Below, one piece after another: positions 8,247 to 15,160 of a DNA stretch of 21,199 bases (its first letter is position 1; each line of letters begins with the position of its first letter). The stretch spans positions 1-21,199 of IMG/VR virus record IMGVR_UViG_3300025674_000488; one strand, given 5' to 3'. The position numbers were made by a program, and so were the translations under genes. The DNA is from a virus. Below the pieces are notes generated by a model. It made no database searches and was not told the origin of the DNA. It worked only from the letters and a program-made list of their open reading frames with translations.

Positions 8247-8905
8247 TCCGTCACCTCGACCCAGTAGAGCGACTCGCGTTCAAGCGTCATCGGGTCATCC
8301 GGAAGGAACTGGCCATCCTCGCCGCGTGATTGCTCGACACGCCACAGCTGGCCTGCGTCGTCCATCCACTCCTGCCCCAGATACTGTGCAGCTGGCTGAG
8401 CACCACCGCCCAGTGCCTCCACAAAGGCCTCGGGCAGGTTGCTGCTGATCGCCAGCGCACGCACCTCCTGGAGCAGTTCAGGGCTCACCAGACCCAGCCT
8501 GCGCATGCTCAGCCATGCAGAGCGGAAATCCGCAACATCGCCACCGGCAGCATTCAGCAGCGTCGCAGGCAGGCTTAGAGCCGCTGCAGGGGCTGCAGCG
8601 ATGCCGCCATTGAGCAGGGAGTTGATCTCAGGATGGCTCAAGAGCGCACGCTTAAATGTGCGCCAGTCAGCAGCAGGGGCCGGTGTCGGCAGCTCGATCA
8701 GCTCCCAACCGTGGCGCCATTCCAATGCATCGAGGTCAACAGTCCACCGCTGCTGCACCGTGAAGCCTTCAACGTCATCGGGCCGGACTTCCTTGACGAT
8801 CCGCAGCACCAGATAGCGCGGGTCGAGCCCCACCACGGGCTGGTCGTCAGCCCTCGGGTAGCTGAGGATCTGCTGATTGATCGTGTCCCAGAGTGCGAGG
8901 TTCAT
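8243..8905 (-). CDS. Hypothetical accessory protein of the fibre cassette
   Basis: A 220-residue protein, MNLALWDTINQQILSYPRAD with a following VVGLDPRYLVLRIVKEVRPD segment, then EWRHGWELIELPTP, a mainly helical middle (ADWRTFKRALLSHPEI, FRSAWLSMRRLGL, LLQEVRALAIS) and a C-terminal strand region. The opening, with DxxxxQQILxYPRxDDxPVVGLDP, reminds me of proteins coded beside fibre genes in cyanobacterial phages, but I cannot name a family. A GGAG motif at 8917-8914, 8 bases before the ATG, gives a clear ribosome-binding site and overlaps the end of the upstream gene. It lies between a collagen-like fibre and a lectin-domain gene, so a fibre chaperone or virion accessory role is possible. Confidence 0.6.
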   Translation of the reverse strand: MNLALWDTINQQILSYPRADDQPVVGLDPRYLVLRIVKEVRPDDVEGFTVQQRWTVDLDALEWRHGWELIELPTPAPAADWRTFKRALLSHPEINSLLNGGIAAAPAAALSLPATLLNAAGGDVADFRSAWLSMRRLGLVSPELLQEVRALAISSNLPEAFVEALGGGAQPAAQYLGQEWMDDAGQLWRVEQSRGEDGQFLPDDPMTLERESLYWVEVTE

Positions 8906-8909
8906 GGCT

Positions 8910-9638
8910 TCAGCTCCGGGAGACGTAAAGGGTGACCTTCAGGCCAGCGCCTGCGGTGCCGCTGCCCACCTGGTCAATGTCGATCGTGATCTCTGCATCA
9001 TCCGCCAAGGCTGAGTCTGAGATCACCGGAGGGGTCGCTGCCGTCTCGCTCGTTTTCTCTCCGTCATCAATGCTCAGCTTCGTGCTTAGCACTGACGTTC
9101 CGGCTTCGTTGATGTCAACGATCAGATCGCTGCCCACTGGCGCCGTGGTCACTGTTGCCTTCACTGCGGTCAGTGTGCCAGCGGTTGGCATCCTGAGCGT
9201 CACCTTCGCGGTGCCGGTCGTCAGCGCTGTCGTTTCGTCGCTGCAGGCGATGACGTAGATGTCATCAGCGCCGCCCCACTGCGTTTCGTAATCGACTCCG
9301 CTTGACTTCTTCAGTAGCTGCCCCGCTGTTCCCCCTGCGGGAACTCCTACTCCATCAGCACCATCGGCACCATCGGCACCATCGGCACCATCGGCACCAG
9401 CGGGGCCTGTTGGACCTGTTGGTCCTGTTGGGCCAGCCAGCGTGCCGAGGTTGTCCCAGGCGCTTCCATCCCAAACGTAAAAAACTCCTGTATCTTCCGC
9501 TTGGTAAATATCGCCCGTGGTGGCGCCACCAGGGAGTGCGGCTTCATTGGCGACGGTGCCGAGCACATTGAGCGCACTGAATGAAGACCCTGAATCATCC
9601 AGGCCAATACCGATCAGTGGGTTGAATTTATAGGCCAT
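8910..9638 (-). CDS. Collagen-like phage fibre protein
   Basis: A 242-residue protein in three parts. Residues 1-68 are an N-terminal domain with ATTGDIYQAEDTGVFYVWDG and SAWDNLGTLA, the short strand repeat found at the base of many fibres. Residues 69-98 are ten Gly-X-Y triplets (mostly GPT and GAD), enough for a short collagen triple helix, so the protein is probably a trimer. Residues 99-242 are a beta-rich domain with GTAGQLLKKSSGVDYETQWG and a C-terminal strand LKVTLYVSRS. The start ATG at 9638 has GGAG at 9650-9647 with 8 bases of spacing. Collagen-like triplets occur in many phage fibres and spikes. Position after the capsid module suggests a head fibre or adhesin. Confidence 0.8.
   Translation of the reverse strand: MAYKFNPLIGIGLDDSGSSFSALNVLGTVANEAALPGGATTGDIYQAEDTGVFYVWDGSAWDNLGTLAGPTGPTGPTGPAGADGADGADGADGADGVGVPAGGTAGQLLKKSSGVDYETQWGGADDIYVIACSDETTALTTGTAKVTLRMPTAGTLTAVKATVTTAPVGSDLIVDINEAGTSVLSTKLSIDDGEKTSETAATPPVISDSALADDAEITIDIDQVGSGTAGAGLKVTLYVSRS
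9357..9434 (-). repeat. 9-bp tandem repeats coding the collagen triplets
   Basis: Five near-perfect 9-bp units (plus-strand ggcaccatc) at 9357-9401 are followed by further 9-bp units of the pattern tggNcctgt up to about 9434. Each encodes three residues of the Gly-X-Y segment. Tandem arrays of this type change copy number easily, so fibre length may vary between relatives. Confidence 0.8.
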
Positions 9639-9642
9639 CTCT

Positions 9643-9834
9643 TCAGCTCCAGTAGATGGTGTCTATGCGCGTGCTCGTGCTGACGTAGGTAATGTTGAGC
9701 ACACCGACAGTTCCACCACCAGAGCCGCCTTGCTTGTAGGTGATCGTGATCAGCCGATCGCTGCCGTCGTAGTCAAGATCAGCGAAATCAGCAGTGGCCG
9801 GGGCTGAGAAGCCACCGATTCGGGGAAGGCTCAT
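9643..9834 (-). CDS. Small hypothetical protein
   Basis: A 63-residue protein, MSLPRIGGFSAPATADFADL then YDGSDRLITITYKQGGSGGG and VLNITYVSTSTRIDTIYWS. It looks like a small all-beta fold with a glycine turn. No family is recognised. It is the first gene after a terminator, and its final codons (TGG AGC TGA) carry the ribosome-binding site of the fibre gene that follows by 5 bases. I infer it belongs to the fibre/decoration cassette. Confidence 0.55.
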   Translation of the reverse strand: MSLPRIGGFSAPATADFADLDYDGSDRLITITYKQGGSGGGTVGVLNITYVSTSTRIDTIYWS

Positions 9835-9858
9835 AGCACACCGGCTAAAGTCCTCATC

Positions 9859-9886
9859 ATCTTACCCGTCCGCGCAGGCATGAAAA
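9859..9886 (-). promoter_or_regulatory. Weak candidate promoter after the terminator
   Basis: On the minus strand TTTTCA (9886-9881), a 16-base spacer and TAAGAT (9864-9859) resemble a sigma70-type pair with four of six matches each. The site lies between the terminator and the 63-residue gene, where transcription of the fibre cassette would have to restart. The match is weak and partly inside the terminator T-run. Confidence 0.2.
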
Positions 9887-9906
9887 AACCCCGCCATGAG
9901 GCAGGG
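9883..9906 (-). terminator. Rho-independent terminator after the capsid module
   Basis: On the minus strand CCCTGCC (9906-9900), loop TCAT, GGCGGGG (9895-9889) and six T (9888-9883) form a 7-bp stem with one T-G wobble and a following T tract. It lies 22 bases past the stop of the decoration-protein gene and ends the packaging/capsid transcript, fully or partly. Confidence 0.8.
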
Positions 9907-9928
9907 CTTGCCCACTCGCAGGTAGAGC

Positions 9929-10306
9929 TTAGCCGTACTTCTTGAGGCCAAAGCCGAAGCAGGTGACCGCAGAGCTGGCGGTGCCAGTCTCAGCAGTGCA
10001 GCTCAGGCGGATGTAGCGCTTGAGGTCGTTGGAGTTGAGGGTCAAGACTTCCTTGTAGGCAGCGTTGCCGATCGCGGTGAAGGTGCCACCGGTGGCTGCG
10101 GTGTAGGTCGAGTCGTCGGCAGACTCTTCAATGCGGAAGGTCAGGTCTGCGGCAGCGCCTGCAGCGGTGCCAGACAGAATGATCTGGACATCGCCCTCGT
10201 AGCCGGCGAGGTCGACGCCGGTCTGATCGCCAGTGGCGGTGATGGTGGTTGTGGCCAGGAGGGTGAAGTGCTCGAGCTTGTCGAGCGTGAGCTCATGGAG
10301 TGCCAT
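9929..10306 (-). CDS. Probable capsid decoration protein
   Basis: A 125-residue protein, MALHELTLDKLEHFTLLATT, with beta-strand pattern, many Thr/Ala/Gly, a DLTFRIEESADDSTYTA segment and a YIRLSCTAETGTASSAVTC strand, ending FGFGLKKYG. It is the last gene of the capsid transcript before a terminator and is close to the major capsid gene, the place where decoration or stabilising proteins (lambda gpD analogues) are coded. No family-specific motif is recognised. It overlaps the preceding small gene by 14 bases. Role inferred from position and fold character. Confidence 0.55.
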   Translation of the reverse strand: MALHELTLDKLEHFTLLATTTITATGDQTGVDLAGYEGDVQIILSGTAAGAAADLTFRIEESADDSTYTAATGGTFTAIGNAAYKEVLTLNSNDLKRYIRLSCTAETGTASSAVTCFGFGLKKYG

Positions 10307-10514
10307 GGGTCGTGGAGCGACGGGTTCGTGGTTTGCGTTTGATCGGCTCTGGATCCTCCGCCAGCGGCTGCACCTCTGGGACTGCTGCCGGGGCCAGCTG
10401 CGCCTTGCCGCTGCCGATCAGCAGCCGGGCGTCGCGGCCGTCCACCTCCACCACGTCGCCAACCCTTGCGGGCTGGCCGGCGATGGAGGTCTGACGCAGG
10501 ATCTCAAGCCTCAT
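10293..10514 (-). CDS. Small head-cluster protein
   Basis: A 73-residue protein: MRLEILRQTSIAGQPARVGD followed by VVEVDGRDARLLIGSGKAQL, then a Pro-rich and basic tail (IKRKPRTRRS). The N-terminal half follows the pattern of short phage proteins found next to capsid genes (K/R-x-L-x-x-x-x-x-x-G-x-x-x-x-x-G-D-x-x-E-V-D, then D-A-x-x-L-I-x-x-G-x-A). Their function is not established. The basic tail might contact DNA or a structural partner (inference). It starts 6 bases after the capsid polyprotein stop. Confidence 0.65.
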   Translation of the reverse strand: MRLEILRQTSIAGQPARVGDVVEVDGRDARLLIGSGKAQLAPAAVPEVQPLAEDPEPIKRKPRTRRSTTHGTP

Positions 10515-10520
10515 GGGTCA

Positions 10521-12803
10521 TCAGAGGGTGTTGTTGCCGCGACAGAAGGCCTCGGGGTGACGCACAGCCACATCGACATCCTGCAGTGCAGTGACGCGCA
10601 CGCCGCCGCTCTTGTCGTTGGCGTAGGGGTTCACCTGGATATCCAGCGACCCCCACATCCCCATGATCATCTGGCTCCACACCCCCATGAAAACGTCACC
10701 AGTGGCCACCTGGTTGGAGCGCACCACGGGGTAGCCGTTGACAGTGCCGCCGGGCTCGAGCACAAACTGAGCGGTGCTGGCTGCCTTCTCGGTGGTCTTG
10801 AAGCCGCCGTAGATGGTGCTGTTGGTCAGGTAGCTCATCGCGCCGATGTCGGCGTTGTCGGCGGCAATCTTCGACTCCATGCTCACCAGTTCGGCATAGG
10901 TCGGGTTAGCGGCGTTGAAGTCCTCGGTGTTGATGCCTGTCACCAGCTTGAGGCCTTCGGGCTGGCTGCTAGAGCCCAGGCCATACAGCGCAGCGCGGTC
11001 GATCTCCAGGGCGATCACAGTGGCCAGCTCGGTGCGGACCATCTGCTCAACGTCGATGGAGCTCTGCAGCATCAGGCGGCGGGAGAACTCGGTGAAGGCG
11101 CCGAGCGTTTTGGCCACCAGGCTCACCTGATCAACGGTGGGCTCGGATTCGGTGGGGTCACCACCTTCAGCCACCCAGTAGGCAGTCGCGGCGCCAGTCT
11201 GGCGGGGGATTGCCACGGGGCCTTGCAGGCCGGTGAGCATGGTTACGCCGAGGGTGTTCAGGGCCAGGCGGTTGCGCAGCAGTTCGATGAAGCTGCCGGG
11301 GCGAGCATCGGTGAACACCAGATCGCCAGCGCTGGAGGCGTTGCTGACGGTCAGGTCGCGGCTCAGCACGTCGTTGGGGGCCAGGATGCCGCGAGGGGTC
11401 ACGCCCATGCGCTGAGCGGTGGCATCGGAGACTTCGCGCTCGAAAGCGGCAGCCTCGTAGGCAGCGCGGTCGTTGGGCATCATCTGCGCGCGGATTGCCT
11501 TCACGAAGCTGAAGCTGCGAGCTTCTTTCTCGGTCAGGCCGATGTCAGCAGAACCACCACCGGATGCGATGGGCTGAGCGGAACGGGCAGGGGTTGCAGG
11601 GGTTGCAGGCTGGGCAGCGGGACGCTTAGCGATCTCGGCCAGAACCGAGCGCATAGCGTCAGCTTCAGAGGCACCGGATTCGATCAGGCCCTGGGCCAGG
11701 TCGTCTGCCTTGTGCTCACGGCAGAGGGAAGTAATAGAGGCAACGCGGGTGCGCTCATCGGCCGCAGCCTGAGCCCGCACGGCCTCCATGTCGATGGTGG
11801 AGGTGTCCATTTCGGTTTTGATGTTTTGGGACAGGGGTGCGACCGTGGTCGCTGCAGCACCGGGGGGACCGGCGCTGCTGGTGGCCTTGCGGCCTTGGCC
11901 AACCGTATGGTCGGCGGGGATTGACACGGCGCTGACCTCCATCGGAGTGAAGGATGTCACCAGTGCCATGCCTTCCCGGCTGGTGGTGTCGAGCGGTGCA
12001 TCGATGCTGTACATGAACGACACGTTCCTGATCGTTCCGCTCTCCCAGTCCTGGCGGCGCTTGTATTCTTCGCTTCCTTCGATCTTGGTGTTCGGGCTCC
12101 AGCGAGTGCGGACACGGCCGCGGCGGTCGTCGCCCATCCAGGCACGCTCAACGACTCCCAGCACGACCTCAGCATTGTGATTCCACAGCCATGGCGCCGC
12201 GCCACTGTTCAGGCGGCTCATGTTCATGGCCTCGGGGTCGTGGCTGAGCACCTCCATCCCGAAATATCGCTCGACCGGCTGCTCTGAGCTGAATGTGAAC
12301 TCCACTACCTCGGGATCCTCATCAGCACGCGCAACCTCAGCCACCACCGCCGAGCGGTAGAGGGGCTGAGAGTTGAGGTCGCGCAGATCCATCGTCGAAG
12401 GGTGGCCCTTTGCTGCCATGCTATCCGCTGGGGGTTCAGTGCTCTCTGCGCTGCGCTCGCCTCGCGCCTTCTTTATGCTCTCGCCCTTGGCGGTGCTCCA
12501 GGTCTGGCCAGCGTCACCACCCCAGGCTGCCCATGCGACACGCCCAGGTGAGGGGTAGCCGTCCTCGTCTGGGCTGAAGCCCTTGCCCTGCTTGTCCACC
12601 TCATGCCTGGCGAACCAGGCCGCCATGACAATCACCGTGTCGGGGCTGAGCTCATCGCCGGAGAGGATCTGGCTGGCCCTGCGGGCTGCCACGTCGGTGC
12701 CGCCAGCCTCGCCGTCTTCCTTCCACGCGCGATAGCGCCGTGCCTCTGCCCTCATGCCCTCGGTGGGCATCAGGTTGATCTCAGTGCCGTTGACGTTGGC
12801 CAT
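10521..12803 (-). CDS. Capsid polyprotein: N-terminal phage domain + HK97-type prohead protease + major capsid protein
   Basis: A single 760-residue frame. Residues about 10-115 hold a small phage domain recognisable by KGFSPDEDGYPSPGRVAWAA followed by WGGDAGQTW. Residues about 140-310 are an HK97-type (S78) prohead protease with PVERYFGMEVLSHDP, NHN containing candidate catalytic His209, IRNVSFMYSI, and EVSAVSIPAD with candidate Ser291 (or Ser294). Residues about 325-395 are helical and charged, like the scaffolding delta domain, followed by a Pro/Ala linker (395-412). Residues about 420-760 are an HK97-fold capsid protein: GDLVFTDARPGSFIELLRNR, IPRQTGAATAYWVAEGGD, and ALEIDRAALYGLGSSSQPEG. 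Self-cleavage presumably frees the capsid subunit. Start ATG at 12803 overlaps the portal stop as TGATG. The frame is continuous, so this is a genuine fusion. Confidence 0.92.
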   Translation of the reverse strand: MANVNGTEINLMPTEGMRAEARRYRAWKEDGEAGGTDVAARRASQILSGDELSPDTVIVMAAWFARHEVDKQGKGFSPDEDGYPSPGRVAWAAWGGDAGQTWSTAKGESIKKARGERSAESTEPPADSMAAKGHPSTMDLRDLNSQPLYRSAVVAEVARADEDPEVVEFTFSSEQPVERYFGMEVLSHDPEAMNMSRLNSGAAPWLWNHNAEVVLGVVERAWMGDDRRGRVRTRWSPNTKIEGSEEYKRRQDWESGTIRNVSFMYSIDAPLDTTSREGMALVTSFTPMEVSAVSIPADHTVGQGRKATSSAGPPGAAATTVAPLSQNIKTEMDTSTIDMEAVRAQAAADERTRVASITSLCREHKADDLAQGLIESGASEADAMRSVLAEIAKRPAAQPATPATPARSAQPIASGGGSADIGLTEKEARSFSFVKAIRAQMMPNDRAAYEAAAFEREVSDATAQRMGVTPRGILAPNDVLSRDLTVSNASSAGDLVFTDARPGSFIELLRNRLALNTLGVTMLTGLQGPVAIPRQTGAATAYWVAEGGDPTESEPTVDQVSLVAKTLGAFTEFSRRLMLQSSIDVEQMVRTELATVIALEIDRAALYGLGSSSQPEGLKLVTGINTEDFNAANPTYAELVSMESKIAADNADIGAMSYLTNSTIYGGFKTTEKAASTAQFVLEPGGTVNGYPVVRSNQVATGDVFMGVWSQMIMGMWGSLDIQVNPYANDKSGGVRVTALQDVDVAVRHPEAFCRGNNTL

Positions 12804-14320
12804 CAGTCCTCAGTGGTCGGGTCGGGTTCCTGCTCTGGTGTGGCGTTCGGGGCGCCGCCCTGCTGATCGTCGGCCGGGTTGGTGTCGAACTGCAGGCCCA
12901 GTTGTTCAGCCCTGTCCACCTCATTGGCACGAGCAACCAGCAGATCCTCGATGTCACCACCACTCTCGGCGACGATCTGCGCCTGCGTCTTGAAGCCAGA
13001 TCTGACGGCTTCCTTGTATGCCGCCACTTCCTTCTGCGGATCCACCCAGGCCCATCCGCGCGGATACCACTGAACGGCCTCATAGCGCTCTGGCATGGCC
13101 TCATAGTCGGGCAGCCGCAGCTGGCCGGCTCCAACGGCAGCGGCCAGCCAACGCTCATAGATCGGCTGCAGCAGGTGCTCGATCATGAAATCTTGCAAGA
13201 TGCGCCACTGCTCGCGATCTTCCAGCAAGCTCAGCCGGCTGCTGCTGTAGTTGCTCTGGCTGAAGTCGCGGCTAATCGTCTCGTAGCTGCAACCGATCGC
13301 GGCGGCCACCGAGCGGAGCATTCCGCGCAGGAACGGCTCAAACTGCCCATCAGGGGCGTCGAGCTGGGGAACGTTGACGGTTTCGCCGGGCGCCAGGTAC
13401 TTAAAAACGCCAGGCTCGAAGCGGCTCACCTGATCGCCGTCGAGCACCTCATCACCCTGGAGCTCGCCCTCGGGCGATTGGATGAAGCCCATAAGGCTGC
13501 TGTTGGCCCTGGCTCTGACCACCTCGGCCTCCTCGTAGCCGTCCAGGTGGTGAAGTCGCTTGATGGCGCTGGCCACCCATGGAGCGCCACGGGTCTGGCC
13601 GGGTCGCTCGGGGATGAACAGGTGGATGATCTGATCGGCAGGCACCTCGATCACTTCGCCGCCGCGAGCGTTGGCAATGTCGCCCGGGTGCGTTGTGCGG
13701 AACGCATACCGCACAGGCCGCCCCCAGCGGTTGACTTGGACGCCCATGCGCCACTGGTTCCCGTTGGCATCCTTGCCGTAGCTCTTGCCCTCGTCGCAGT
13801 AATCCGACTCGATGATCTCGATCCCGAGGGGGATCCGGCTGCGCCCGAACGGTTCGGGGATGACCCGCAGGAACACCTCGCCGGATTCGGCCACGGCCGT
13901 GATCGCCAGCCGCAGGATCTCGGCCATGCTCAGCCGGCCAGCGACGTGGCAGCGGTCAGCCCTGCACCAGGTCTGCCAGGCTGCCTCAATGCGGCGATTG
14001 ATCGGCTCGTTCAGCCGGTTGCCGCGTTGCATCCGCACACGGCCCTGCATCCTGATGCCACGCCCGACGACATTGGCGCCGATCGCGCGGATGGCTTGGC
14101 GGGCGTAGGGAGAATCACGGACGAGCTGACGCGAGCGGTTCCGCAGCCGCACCAGGCTGCCGTCGATCTCCGCGTCTGCGCTGGTGCTGCTGGTGATCCA
14201 GTTGGCAGTCAGCCGGGACTGCAGTGCGCCCTCATAGGCTCGCCGGCGTTTCGGGGTGTGCGCCTCCGGCATGGATGCGGCTTTGCCGGCGATGCGGCCA
14301 CCCGCTGCTTTCCTGGCCAT
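12803..14320 (-). CDS. Portal protein, lambda family
   Basis: A 505-residue protein of the lambda portal family. Landmarks are RLRNRSRQLVRDSPYARQAI near residue 60, IGANVVGRGIRMQG, AWQTWCRADRCHVAGRLSMAE, the SGEVFLRVIPE strand, the ADQIIHLFIPERPGQTRGAP motif, and AAIGCSYETISRDFSQSNYS followed by SSRLSLLEDREQW. Length and order agree with the family. The dodecameric portal forms the DNA entry pore, docks the terminase and nucleates capsid assembly. Both junctions are TGATG overlaps (14320 and 12803), so it is translated together with the upstream gpW-like gene and the capsid polyprotein. The C-terminus is acidic and low-complexity (NATPEQEPDPTTED). Confidence 0.93.
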   Translation of the reverse strand: MARKAAGGRIAGKAASMPEAHTPKRRRAYEGALQSRLTANWITSSTSADAEIDGSLVRLRNRSRQLVRDSPYARQAIRAIGANVVGRGIRMQGRVRMQRGNRLNEPINRRIEAAWQTWCRADRCHVAGRLSMAEILRLAITAVAESGEVFLRVIPEPFGRSRIPLGIEIIESDYCDEGKSYGKDANGNQWRMGVQVNRWGRPVRYAFRTTHPGDIANARGGEVIEVPADQIIHLFIPERPGQTRGAPWVASAIKRLHHLDGYEEAEVVRARANSSLMGFIQSPEGELQGDEVLDGDQVSRFEPGVFKYLAPGETVNVPQLDAPDGQFEPFLRGMLRSVAAAIGCSYETISRDFSQSNYSSSRLSLLEDREQWRILQDFMIEHLLQPIYERWLAAAVGAGQLRLPDYEAMPERYEAVQWYPRGWAWVDPQKEVAAYKEAVRSGFKTQAQIVAESGGDIEDLLVARANEVDRAEQLGLQFDTNPADDQQGGAPNATPEQEPDPTTED

Positions 14321-14886
14321 CAGAACCTCACAAAGACGTTGCGGGGATCACCCAGTCCCTGCGCGATCTTCTCTGCTGCTCGCTCACGGGCGACGATGGC
14401 CTTGAGCTGCGCCTCGCGCTGCATCAGCAGGCCGAGGTCGTTGCTGGTGTAGCTGCGGTTCCCGATCGAGTATTGCTTCGCGCCCTTGCTGACGATGGCT
14501 CTAATGGCAGCCTGAACCGCGTCCAGATCTTGCTCTGCCTGGCTGCGGCCATCAAATGCCGTGGGGTCGCCGGTGAATGACAGTGACGGCAGCACCTCGG
14601 TTGTTCCGCTGCCGGTGACCACCACCACGGCGCCGGACGTGATGCGGCGCTGCCAGTACCAGGTGCCGCTGGCCCAGGATTCCGTAGTCGCTGCTGACAG
14701 GGCCACGTCCCAGCCACCATCAGCGCGGGCCGATCCGGCAACAGTCGCGCCCTCGCCTGCGGTGTTGGTCCTGAAAGAAATCTGCAGCGTCCAGGTGTCC
14801 GACGTGGCCGGGGAGTCGGTGACAAGCGCAGGCGGCTCGATCCACTGGATTGTCGAGCCGCTGTAAATCAGGGCGGGAACAGTCAA
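14320..14886 (-). CDS. Ig-like domain fused to a gpW-like head completion domain
   Basis: A 188-residue protein with two parts. Residues about 1-108 (MTVPALIYSGSTIQWIEPPA; DTWTLQISFRTNT; SWASGTWYWQRRITSGAVVV) form a small beta-sandwich of the type seen next to phage head genes. Residues about 112-188 (AEQDLDAVQAAIRAIVSKGA; YSIGNRSYTSNDLGLLMQRE; GLGDPRNVFVRF) follow the helix-hairpin-helix plan of lambda gpW, which plugs the portal after packaging. The start must be TTG at 14886, because a TAA stop lies in frame two codons upstream and no later ATG precedes the conserved opening. No ribosome-binding site is visible. The gene begins directly after the non-coding repeat region, so its translation may depend on the structure there. 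Confidence 0.72.
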   Translation of the reverse strand: MTVPALIYSGSTIQWIEPPALVTDSPATSDTWTLQISFRTNTAGEGATVAGSARADGGWDVALSAATTESWASGTWYWQRRITSGAVVVVTGSGTTEVLPSLSFTGDPTAFDGRSQAEQDLDAVQAAIRAIVSKGAKQYSIGNRSYTSNDLGLLMQREAQLKAIVARERAAEKIAQGLGDPRNVFVRF

Positions 14887-14917
14887 GTTTTAGCCCGCGC
14901 AACTGCGGACAGTGTAA

Positions 14918-14944
14918 GCAGCGCGGAGAATAACCCCGCGCTGC
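14918..14944 (-). other. 9-bp GC-rich hairpin closing the repeat region
   Basis: GCAGCGCGG (14918-14926) and CCGCGCTGC (14936-14944) are perfect complements around a 9-base loop. It takes the place that the constant block occupies after the other pentamer tracts (both follow a gcaag pentamer on the minus strand). There is no T-run after it on the minus strand, so a classic terminator is unlikely. A processing, anti-decay or start-site-masking element is possible. Confidence 0.6.
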
Positions 14945-14980
14945 CCTTGCCGCGCCGCGCCGGGCCTCGCCACGCCGTAT

Positions 14981-15040
14981 CAAAACCATCCATGAGGATG
15001 GCAGAGAGCCCCGAAGGGCTCTGTGCCACCGTCTGTGACC
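14981..15040 (-). other. Structured block 1 (hairpins, UUCG loop)
   Basis: On the minus strand: a constant GGTCACAGACGGTGGCAC, then stem AGAGCCC / GGGCTCT closed by a C-UUCG-G tetraloop, then CTGCCATCC TCAT GGATGG, a second 6-bp hairpin. GGTGGCA can also pair with TGCCATC (one wobble) to extend the first stem, competing with the second hairpin. The UUCG loop is right only on the minus strand, pointing to RNA made in the direction of the phage transcript. Confidence 0.7.
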
Positions 15041-15100
15041 CTTGCCATGCCCGTCCTGACCTGGCCACGCCTCGCCAAGCCGCGCCTCGCCGTGCCGGGC

Positions 15101-15160
15101 CTGCGACCATCCGTGAGGATGGCAGGGAGGGGAAGACCCTCCGTGCCACCGTCTGTGACC
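15101..15160 (-). other. Structured block 2 (covarying copy)
   Basis: Same layout as block 1, with its start 120 bases away. The flanking constant parts are nearly identical, but the central stem is GGAGGG / CCCTCC around TCTTC in place of AGAGCCC / GGGCTCT around TTCG. Both arms changed and pairing is kept, which is covariation evidence for a selected hairpin. The second hairpin loop differs by one base (TCAC against TCAT). Confidence 0.7.

Noticed and set aside
10233-11924. A 563-codon open frame on the plus strand opposite the capsid polyprotein
   Set aside because: It is antisense to a clear protease-capsid gene, its residue pattern is only the mirror of that codon use (GC-rich), and it has no recognisable domain.
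12902-14452. A 516-codon open frame on the plus strand opposite the portal gene
   Set aside because: The portal reading is unambiguous. The antisense frame has no family character and arises from high GC content.
14918-14944. Intrinsic terminator after the array
   Set aside because: The hairpin is strong but no T tract follows on the minus strand, and the head genes continue downstream.
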